Shown: piece after piece, positions 7,157 through 13,417 of the stretch
How positions within the stretch are numbered: the first letter of the stretch is position 1
Layout: each line of letters starts with the position of its first letter
Source of the DNA: Calditrichota bacterium
Lineage (GTDB): Bacteria; Zixibacteria; MSB-5A5; GN15; FEB-12
Direction of reading: 5' to 3'
DNA length: 17,545 bases
Assembly (NCBI GenBank): GCA_008501655.1
Contig: QQUK01000155.1
Location: 1 to 17,545, forward strand
The notes under the pieces: generated by a model
Databases searched by the model: none
Told to the model about the DNA's origin: nothing
Seen by the model: only the letters and a program-made list of their open reading frames with translations
Translations under genes and position numbers: made by a program

Positions 7157-7617
7157 TAAAAAGTTCATTTATTGTAACTCTGTTATTTGCGGTTTTTATG
7201 CTAATGACAGCATGTGCAGATTACCAGCCAAGCCAAATCAATTACGGAAAAGAGAGTTGTGCTTATTGTAAGATGAATATTGTAGAAAAACAATTCGGAA
7301 CTCAGCTTATAAATAAAAAAGGTAAAAAGTATTACTTTGATTCAATCGAATGTTTAGCTGCGATAACGATAAAACAAGAAGAATTAAAAAATAACACTCA
7401 TTCAATGTGGGTGACAAATTTTGAACAACCGGATCAGTTTATAAATATCGAAGATGCTATATTTCTCTATGGCGGTACTGTTCATAGTCCAATGGGTATA
7501 GGGCTTTTAGCTGTAAGAGATGATATGCAAGCCCAAAAATTGCTTAATACTTTTGGTGCAGAAATAATAGACTGGCAAAAAACAAATGAGATCGTAAAGT
7601 ACACATGGGATTTGTAG
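7153..7617 (+). CDS. nosL: NosL, copper-binding lipoprotein for NosZ maturation
   Basis: A 154-residue NosL-family protein. The signal MIKSSFIVTLLFAVFMLMTAC ends in a lipobox (MTAC), so it should be lipid-anchored. The mature part carries the family motif ESCAYCKMNI, whose Cys and Met residues bind Cu(I), and FGTQLINKKGKKYYFDSIECL, the conserved core. NosL passes copper to apo-NosZ with NosDFY. Its ATG overlaps the preceding stop by 4 bases and has AAAGGA before it, so it is translationally coupled. nosD follows after 13 bases. The family call is secure. Confidence 0.93.
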   Translation: MIKSSFIVTLLFAVFMLMTACADYQPSQINYGKESCAYCKMNIVEKQFGTQLINKKGKKYYFDSIECLAAITIKQEELKNNTHSMWVTNFEQPDQFINIEDAIFLYGGTVHSPMGIGLLAVRDDMQAQKLLNTFGAEIIDWQKTNEIVKYTWDL

Positions 7618-7630
7618 AGGTAAAAAAACT

Positions 7631-8875
7631 ATGCGTATCTTAAGATATGTTCTTTTTTTTATATTGTTCATTTTTTTACAATCGCATAGTGCTACATATG
7701 AGATTAAAAGTACTCACTCTAAGTCAGACTTAAAGTCTTCTATAATTAATTCAAAACCCCATGATACGATAATAGTCCATGAAGGGATATATCATGAGAC
7801 AAATATAGAAGTAATGCATCCTTTGACGATAAGAGGTCAAGGCAAAGCAGTCATTGATGGCCAAGGGAAAGATCAGATTTTTAAAATAACTTCTGATAGT
7901 GTTACGATTGAAAATTTAACTATCAATGGTTCAGGTGTTAGTTACATTAAAGATAATGCTGCTATATTAGTTGAAGAAAGCAAGTTTTGTACTGTTCAAA
8001 ATAACATTTTAAATGATAATTTCTTTGCCATTTATCTCTCAAAATCATCAAATTGTATTGTAAAGGGAAATGAGATAACCGGTAATGCTATCTCTGAGTC
8101 AAGTTCAGGAAACGGCATACATGCGTGGTACTGTAAAAATATCGAAATTTATGATAATAAAGTCAGCAATCACAGGGATGGAATCTATTTTGAATTTGTT
8201 AAAAACAGTCAGATTAAGAATAATTTGAGTTCTGGAAACCTGAGGTATGGGTTACATTTTATGTTTTCTGACAGTTGTACCTACAAGATGAATACATTTA
8301 AAAATAATGGTGCTGGTGTTGCTGTTATGTATTCTAAATATGTAGATATGATAGAAAACAGATTTATTTTAAATCAAGGGTCATCTTCATATGGATTACT
8401 ATTAAAAGAGATTTCAGATAGCAAGATTATAAATAATAGTTTTAAAAATAATACAGTAGCAATATATATTGAAGCTTCTAATCGAATACAAGTTGATGGG
8501 AATGATATTGTAGAAAATGGCTGGGCAATGAAAGTGATGTCAAATTCTCTTGATAATTTTATTACAAGAAACAACTTTATATCAAATTCATTTCAGATTT
8601 CCACCAATGGTCGTAATAACAACAGTACGTTTTCTGAAAACTACTGGAGTGATTATTCCGGTTATGATCTTGATCGTGATGGCTATGGTGATGTACCTTT
8701 CCGCCCTGTTTCATTGTTTGCAATAGAAGTCGAGAAAAGACCGCAGTCGATTATATTACTTCATTCGATTTTTGTAAATATCATATCAACAGTAGAAAAA
8801 ATAATTCCTACTATAACTCCTGAGACATTGATAGACGACAAACCAGCTATGGATATAATCTATGATAACAATTGA
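7631..8875 (+). CDS. nosD: NosD, periplasmic beta-helix protein for NosZ copper-site assembly
   Basis: A 414-residue secreted right-handed beta-helix protein. A signal peptide (about 1-21) is followed by many Asn-rich turns of the CASH/parallel beta-helix type, with repeated IxNNxF or IExNxIxxN coils across about 70-330. Near the C-terminus ENYWSDYSGYDLDRDGYGD, then PFRPVSLFA, is the hallmark NosD ending. NosD works with the NosFY ABC transporter to build the CuZ centre of NosZ. AGAGG lies upstream of the ATG, and its end overlaps nosF by 14 bases. The last about 30 residues are not conserved-looking. Confidence 0.95.
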   Translation: MRILRYVLFFILFIFLQSHSATYEIKSTHSKSDLKSSIINSKPHDTIIVHEGIYHETNIEVMHPLTIRGQGKAVIDGQGKDQIFKITSDSVTIENLTINGSGVSYIKDNAAILVEESKFCTVQNNILNDNFFAIYLSKSSNCIVKGNEITGNAISESSSGNGIHAWYCKNIEIYDNKVSNHRDGIYFEFVKNSQIKNNLSSGNLRYGLHFMFSDSCTYKMNTFKNNGAGVAVMYSKYVDMIENRFILNQGSSSYGLLLKEISDSKIINNSFKNNTVAIYIEASNRIQVDGNDIVENGWAMKVMSNSLDNFITRNNFISNSFQISTNGRNNNSTFSENYWSDYSGYDLDRDGYGDVPFRPVSLFAIEVEKRPQSIILLHSIFVNIISTVEKIIPTITPETLIDDKPAMDIIYDNN

Positions 8876-9560
8876 TAAACTTCAAAAATCCTACGGCAAA
8901 CTACAAGTTCTGGATAACGTTAATACTTCGATTAGAACCGGTAAAGTAACTGTACTTATTGGTCCTAATGGTTCTGGTAAATCAACACTGATAAAATGTA
9001 TACTTGGTTTAGTAAAACCATCTTCCGGAGATATTAAAGTGAATGATGTATCAGTCAGCAGTAATTATAATTACCGCAAAGATATAGGATATGTACCTCA
9101 ATATGGTCATTTTCCGGAAAATCTTCTTGTGAAAGATGTTTTTAATTTAGTATTAAATCTTAGAAATGGTACAGGTCATCCGAGTTATGGAATCGATAAA
9201 CCTTTTGACCTCACAACAGAACTGAAAAAAAAGATATATTCTTTATCAGGTGGGACAAGACAAAAGTTAAGTGCAAATTTAGCATTTATGTTTAATCCAC
9301 AGATATATATATGTGACGAACCGACTGCAGGGTTGGACCCGATAGCAGCACGTACATTTAAACAATATATACAACAAATGAGAGAAGAAGATAAAACCAT
9401 ATTATTATCTTCACATGTTTTGAGTGAAGTTGAGCATTTTGCTGATGATATAATATTTATATGTGAAGGTAGATTAAAGTATAATGGTCCGTTGACAGAA
9501 CTTAAAATTCAAACGAATGAATCCACACTAGAGGATTCTATAGCAAAACTAATGGAATAA
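8862..9560 (+). CDS. nosF: NosF, ABC transporter ATPase
   Basis: A 232-residue ABC ATPase that powers NosY during NosZ maturation. Visible motifs are Walker A GPNGSGKST (34-42), Q-loop Gln80 in YVPQYG, signature LSGGT (128-132), Walker B YICDEPTAGLDP with Asp152 and Glu153, and switch His195 in LLSSH. All are intact. The start overlaps the nosD end by 14 bases and the stop is 2 bases before nosY, a tight coupling that supports one NosDFY complex. Confidence 0.95.
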   Translation: MITIDKLQKSYGKLQVLDNVNTSIRTGKVTVLIGPNGSGKSTLIKCILGLVKPSSGDIKVNDVSVSSNYNYRKDIGYVPQYGHFPENLLVKDVFNLVLNLRNGTGHPSYGIDKPFDLTTELKKKIYSLSGGTRQKLSANLAFMFNPQIYICDEPTAGLDPIAARTFKQYIQQMREEDKTILLSSHVLSEVEHFADDIIFICEGRLKYNGPLTELKIQTNESTLEDSIAKLME

Positions 9561-9562
9561 TT

Positions 9563-10357
9563 ATGTTCAAGTTAATTAATAAGATAACATTCTATGGAAT
9601 CAAAGATCTACTTCGTAGCCGATGGATTATCGTTTATTTTATAGTTTTATGTATGATAACTGAAGGCATGTTCCGGTTTAGCGGACACAGTTTGAAAGCT
9701 CTATCCGGGATGGTATCAGTAACAATATTTTTAGTTCCTCTTATATCAATAATATTTGCGACTATATATTATTATAATTCAAGAAATTTTATAGAATTGA
9801 TGCTCACCCAGCCGATTAGTCGAAAATCTGTATACATAGGGCTCGTCTCAGGTTTGTCGTTCTCTCTATCTCTTTGCTTTATCTTTGCTATTAGTATACC
9901 TGTTTTATGGAGATTTTCAATGTTGTCCGGATATTGGAATATATTGTTTCTATTAATTTTTATAGGTGTAATGTTAACTCTTACTTTTATCTGTTTAGCA
10001 TTTTGGGTTTCAATTAGTAATGAGGATAAGGGGAGAGGACTTGGCATATCTCTGCTGTTATGGTTAACAATGGCTGTCGTTTATGACGGACTTGTATTGA
10101 TGGTCGTAATCCTGTTCCAGGATTACCCACTCGAGAAACCGATGATAGTTTTAATGTTTTCAAATCCGATAGATTTAGCAAGAGTTTTGATTTTGTTAAA
10201 AATAGATGTATCAGCACTATTAGGTTATACGGGAGCTGTATTCAAAAGTTTTTTCAGTTCTAATTTTGCGCAAATTACTTCTCTCTTATCCTTAGTAGCC
10301 TGGGTATTGTTTCCGTTTTATTTTAGTATGAAGAAGTTTAAGAAAATAGACTTTTAG
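9563..10357 (+). CDS. nosY: NosY, ABC transporter permease
   Basis: A 264-residue integral membrane protein with about six hydrophobic helices. Near residues 73-92 it has YNSRNFIELMLTQPISRKSV, the cytoplasmic coupling segment typical of NosY and related ABC-2 permeases. With NosF and NosD it forms the complex that delivers a sulfur- or copper-related function to NosZ. It starts 2 bases after nosF. The next gene, an oxidase-like subunit I, starts only 12 bases after its stop. Confidence 0.93.
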   Translation: MFKLINKITFYGIKDLLRSRWIIVYFIVLCMITEGMFRFSGHSLKALSGMVSVTIFLVPLISIIFATIYYYNSRNFIELMLTQPISRKSVYIGLVSGLSFSLSLCFIFAISIPVLWRFSMLSGYWNILFLLIFIGVMLTLTFICLAFWVSISNEDKGRGLGISLLLWLTMAVVYDGLVLMVVILFQDYPLEKPMIVLMFSNPIDLARVLILLKIDVSALLGYTGAVFKSFFSSNFAQITSLLSLVAWVLFPFYFSMKKFKKIDF

Positions 10358-10369
10358 ATTGGAGGTTTA

Positions 10370-11845
10370 GTGAATAATAGTTTTACAAGCTTAGAAAATC
10401 AGAGCACAAGAAATTTAACTGATGTATTCTTAAGAGCATCTTCCCATCAAATCGGCATGAGATACTTGTATCTCTTTGGAATACTGTTTCTGTTTGCTCT
10501 TCTGCCTATATTTTTACTACTTTCGAGTTCTCGTTTGCTTGGCCTTGAAGAATCGTTTAGTAGTTCGTTTGCGCTTACATCGGCAAGTCATGGAATTATT
10601 TTTGTCTTTTTTATATTTATCCCTTTTTTTCACACGATTGGTACAAATTTATGGCTTCCTAAATTGCTCAATTATAAAAATGATAGTTTAACAAAATTAA
10701 ATAATCTGTCCTTTCTGCTATATAATGCTGCGTTTATAGTTTTTATAACCGGGAGTATTTACAGTCCACAATTGACAGATTGGAAACTTTATAAAATTGA
10801 ATATTATGATTCTTTCGGGATCGAACTTGTCTTGTTAGCTATCGGATTAGTTGTTTTATCTACCATTATATCAAGTATACGAACAATTGTGATAATATAT
10901 GGAATAAAACGTCTTAAGTTCTCTGACAGTAAATCAAAAATTCTTTTAAACTCATTTTATTTAAGCTCATTTATCTATATAATTGCACTCCCTGTTCTTC
11001 TAATGTATATCCTGATGATTTTAAGTGAAATTAAATTTGGATTAGGGATATTAGACAGTAAGATGGGAGGAGATGTGGTTTTTTCAATGCATCTTTTCTG
11101 GATCGGTGTTCATCCTCTGTTTTATGCTCTGTTTATTTTTGCCGCTGGTATTCTTTCTCATTTCACAATAAGTAAAATTGAGTTATATAATAAAAGAATT
11201 TCCGCATGTTTTGGTATAATTGCTATATTTGGACTCCTCAGTTGGGGACAGCATTTGTATTTCACAGGACTTTCAGAAAAGTATTCGTTAATCTTTTCAT
11301 TTTTTGGGATGTTACCGATTATACCAATAAGTTATCTTATTGTGATTCTTTTAATGAATTGGTTTAAAAGGAGTTATTCTGACTCAAATCAACGACTATT
11401 CGTGATATTCTCTTTACTATCAGTTGTTTTAGGGAGTATAACCGGTATGATGTTAATTACACCTCTTATAAATTCCCAACTCCATAACTCAATCTTCATA
11501 TCAGGACACTTTCACTTGCTATTATTTGGATTTATAGGTTCAACAATCATGATACTGGTATTGCACCTTTGGGAGTCAATATGGAAAATAAAATATCATA
11601 AAATCATAATGAAAATATCTATATTCTGTTTGTTTGGTGGTTTGTTGTTATCGGAAGGGACAAAACTATTTTCAGGTTTAAGAGGTGTGTCTAACTTTTC
11701 ATTCTATTCGCAGTTAAATTTTGGAGTAGAGTTAATAAACAGTATTGGTTTATTTTTTGTACTCCAGGGAGTAGTAATGATTGTGTTTAATCTTTTATAT
11801 CATTTGTATAGGTCTAGAAATAGGGATGAGGAAATTAGAGTTTAA
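10370..11845 (+). CDS. Divergent heme-copper oxidase superfamily subunit I with an altered CuB site
   Basis: A 491-residue protein with about 12 membrane helices that matches heme-copper oxidase subunit I. Visible landmarks: SSHQIGMRYL at the start; helix II SASHGII with low-spin heme His74; TNLWLP and KLNNLSF, with Asp105 where A-family oxidases have the D-channel Asp; helix VI IGVHPLFYAL with CuB His248 and Tyr252 at the cross-link position; helix VII SWGQHLYFTG, where Gln294 replaces one CuB His and His295 remains; helix X GHFHLLL with His380 and His382 for the two hemes. The Glu of GHPEVY is Leu250, and the K-channel Lys region reads IPISY. The GTG start has GGAGG just upstream, 12 bases after nosY, so it belongs to the nos operon. 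No CuA subunit II or subunit III is nearby; the only partner candidate is the COX IV-cytochrome c fusion. Function could be NO or O2 reduction. It is not a standard oxidase. Confidence 0.82.
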   Translation: MNNSFTSLENQSTRNLTDVFLRASSHQIGMRYLYLFGILFLFALLPIFLLLSSSRLLGLEESFSSSFALTSASHGIIFVFFIFIPFFHTIGTNLWLPKLLNYKNDSLTKLNNLSFLLYNAAFIVFITGSIYSPQLTDWKLYKIEYYDSFGIELVLLAIGLVVLSTIISSIRTIVIIYGIKRLKFSDSKSKILLNSFYLSSFIYIIALPVLLMYILMILSEIKFGLGILDSKMGGDVVFSMHLFWIGVHPLFYALFIFAAGILSHFTISKIELYNKRISACFGIIAIFGLLSWGQHLYFTGLSEKYSLIFSFFGMLPIIPISYLIVILLMNWFKRSYSDSNQRLFVIFSLLSVVLGSITGMMLITPLINSQLHNSIFISGHFHLLLFGFIGSTIMILVLHLWESIWKIKYHKIIMKISIFCLFGGLLLSEGTKLFSGLRGVSNFSFYSQLNFGVELINSIGLFFVLQGVVMIVFNLLYHLYRSRNRDEEIRV

Positions 11846-12003
11846 TGATAATTACATCGTATATAATGTGATTCATTTGCAATTATATGAGAGTATTTGT
11901 ATCTAGGACTGTATTAGTATTGATATAAAAATGTCAAACCTTCGAGCATATAAAATCTCAGGCAAATCTATAAATTGCATGAGTTTTTCAAGCTGCGGTT
12001 CTA

Positions 12004-12024
12004 AAATAGTCCACGATAGCCCGC
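12004..12024. repeat. Direct repeat R2, copy 2
   Basis: Identical over 21 bases to 3113-3133, in the same orientation. It lies 54 bases upstream of R1 copy 2, so the two repeats may be parts of one element whose other copies are incomplete. Confidence 0.75.
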
Positions 12025-12078
12025 TTTTTTATTGCAGTTATTCTATGTCTTTATTGTACTTGTATATGGGGATGTGAA

Positions 12079-12142
12079 ATGTTAAGATTTTATAATACAT
12101 ATTTATGGGTTACCTATCCCACCGCAAGCGATGGGGCACCCG
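12079..12142. repeat. Direct repeat R1, copy 2
   Basis: 58 of 64 bases match positions 1-64 in the same orientation. The hairpin stem here has one A/C mismatch (CCCACCGC-AA-GCGATGGG, 12118-12135), so the left copy keeps the better hairpin. The two copies bracket the kinase gene and the whole nos operon. Confidence 0.8.
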
Positions 12143-12286
12143 CGCCTCCTCTGCTTTCTATAAGCTAATAATATCAAATGATTTATATTAGAGCCTCCGG
12201 ATAAAATAGAATATAATATAATTCCATTATATACCTAACATATTTAGTATTGGGTATTTATTATACGATATGCCTAAAGTTTTCTG

Positions 12287-12326
12287 TTGACAAAACCGAA
12301 AATAATTATATATTCGCATGTGAATA
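12287..12326 (+). promoter_or_regulatory. Promoter of the nor unit with an imperfect palindrome
   Basis: TTGACA (12287-12292), a 16-base spacer and TATATT (12309-12314) make a good promoter. TATTCGC-AT-GTGAATA (12311-12326), with one mismatched pair, overlaps the -10 box and is a candidate operator for the Rrf2 protein encoded 12 bases further on. Its sequence differs from the nos palindrome, so the two regulators probably have separate sites. Confidence 0.6.
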
Positions 12327-12338
12327 GAGGATTATGAA

Positions 12339-12734
12339 ATGATATCTAAAACCGGAATACATGCTACGTTAGCTCTTGCGTTTTTATCTCAGCTTGACTC
12401 TGATGAATTTGCCGGGGCTACACAGATTGCCAATAAAGTCGGGGCACCTCCCAATTACTTAGGTAAATTACTTAAACAGTTGGCGGAAGAAGGTCTTGTG
12501 ATTTCTCAAAAAGGCTTTGGTGGTGGATTTAAACTTGCAAAACCAGCTGACAAAATAACCGTTTATGATGTCTTAGAACCAATTGAGAAAGTCAGCAAAT
12601 GGAATGGTTGTTTCCTGGGCAGATCACAATGTTCCGAGAAATCACCATGTTCAGTTCATACCCGCTGGTCAAAAGTCAGAGAGGACTATTTATCCTTTTT
12701 AAAAGAAACAACAATTAAAGAGGTTGCAAAATAA
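12339..12734 (+). CDS. Rrf2-family Fe-S regulator of the NO reductase unit
   Basis: A 131-residue Rrf2 protein. Its winged helix (about 1-75) includes ATQIANKVGAPPNYLGKLL and the wing GFGGGFKLAKP. Three cysteines, C91-x6-C98-x5-C104, occupy the Fe-S position, followed by VHTRW. It shares this spacing with the nos-linked regulator but differs clearly in the rest of the sequence, so the two are not a recent duplication. Direct linkage to a hemerythrin-like protein and an NO reductase points to NO sensing, as in NsrR, but the family name alone does not prove it. A moderate GAGG (12327-12330) precedes the ATG. Confidence 0.85.
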   Translation: MISKTGIHATLALAFLSQLDSDEFAGATQIANKVGAPPNYLGKLLKQLAEEGLVISQKGFGGGFKLAKPADKITVYDVLEPIEKVSKWNGCFLGRSQCSEKSPCSVHTRWSKVREDYLSFLKETTIKEVAK

Positions 12735-12805
12735 GAATAGATATCATTTTTTTTGGATTATAATAGGATAAAGACATGCGATTAACATATAATAAGGAGA
12801 AATTC

Positions 12806-13402
12806 ATGAATATCACTACAATTCTTTCAAATGAACACCGGGTCATCGAAGTTGTGCTTCTTTGCTTAGGTAAAGTAGTCGATGAAGCAAAACGATTAAA
12901 AAAACTCAATAAAAAATCAGCAGAAACAGCTATCGATATTATCAAAACATTTGCAGACAAATGCCATCATGGCAAAGAAGAAAATCATCTGTTTGCAAAA
13001 ATGATAAATAAGGGTATGTCTTCGGAGTTTGGACCTGTTGGTCAGATGTTGTCTGAACATCGACAGGGTCGTGAATATGTCCGGGGGATGTCTGAGAATC
13101 TTGATTCTGCGTCGAATGGCGATATGGAGGCGATTAATTTGTTTGCGGAAAATGCTCTCGGCTACGTACAACTGCTGCAGGCACACATTCATAAAGAGGA
13201 TACGATATTATTTCCAATGGCTGACAAGATGTTGAATGAAGAAGAGCAGAAAAATCTGCTGAATGAATTTCATCATGTTGAATCAGACCATATGGGTGAT
13301 GGTACACATGAAGCCTATCTGGATAAAGTTAAAAAATTAGCTGAACAGTATCATGTCGAGTTTTCACTGGCAATTCCGACATCATGCGGATGTAATCATT
13401 AA
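12806..13402 (+). CDS. Hemerythrin-domain protein linked to NO reductase
   Basis: A 198-residue cytoplasmic protein with a four-helix hemerythrin fold. Candidate di-iron ligands are His11 in NEHR, His54/55 and Glu58/59 in HHGKEEN, His85 in SEHR, and His127 with Glu131 in HIHKEDTILFP. It ends with Cys-Gly-Cys-Asn-His, which could bind metal. I chose the ATG at 12806 because TAAGGAG sits 8 bases upstream; an in-frame ATG at 12776 would add ten residues that lack a ribosome site. Related proteins bind O2, NO or iron, and some help repair Fe-S centres after nitrosative stress. Here it lies 15 bases before qNOR, so it may deliver or sequester NO for it or protect the cell; that is inference. Confidence 0.85.
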   Translation: MNITTILSNEHRVIEVVLLCLGKVVDEAKRLKKLNKKSAETAIDIIKTFADKCHHGKEENHLFAKMINKGMSSEFGPVGQMLSEHRQGREYVRGMSENLDSASNGDMEAINLFAENALGYVQLLQAHIHKEDTILFPMADKMLNEEEQKNLLNEFHHVESDHMGDGTHEAYLDKVKKLAEQYHVEFSLAIPTSCGCNH

Positions 13403-13417
13403 AATAAGGATGATGAG

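Larger units (their letters stand above)
11846..12338. other. Intergenic region between the nos and nor units
   Basis: About 490 bases with no supported gene. It holds R2 copy 2 (12004-12024), R1 copy 2 (12079-12142), an imperfect inverted repeat near 11851-11871 (ATTACAT...ATGTGAT) and the nor promoter (12287-12326). Minus-strand reading across about 12005-11930 gives a short open stretch, EPQLEKLMQFIDLPEILYA, that looks protein-like but has no start and stops soon, so it may be a gene scrap. No strong terminator ends the nos operon. Confidence 0.55.

Noticed and set aside
10370..11845. Calling this gene norB or a standard cytochrome oxidase subunit I
   Set aside because: It lacks the NOR glutamate motif HLWVEG and keeps the oxidase Tyr, yet has Gln for a CuB His; neither name is justified.
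11925..12010. Minus-strand peptide PQLEKLMQFIDLPEILYA
   Set aside because: It looks protein-like, but it is short, lacks a start and ribosome site, and stops quickly; not enough to call a gene.
12776..12805. Earlier ATG for the hemerythrin gene
   Set aside because: The strong TAAGGAG lies after it and correctly before the ATG at 12806; the ten extra residues look like untranslated leader.
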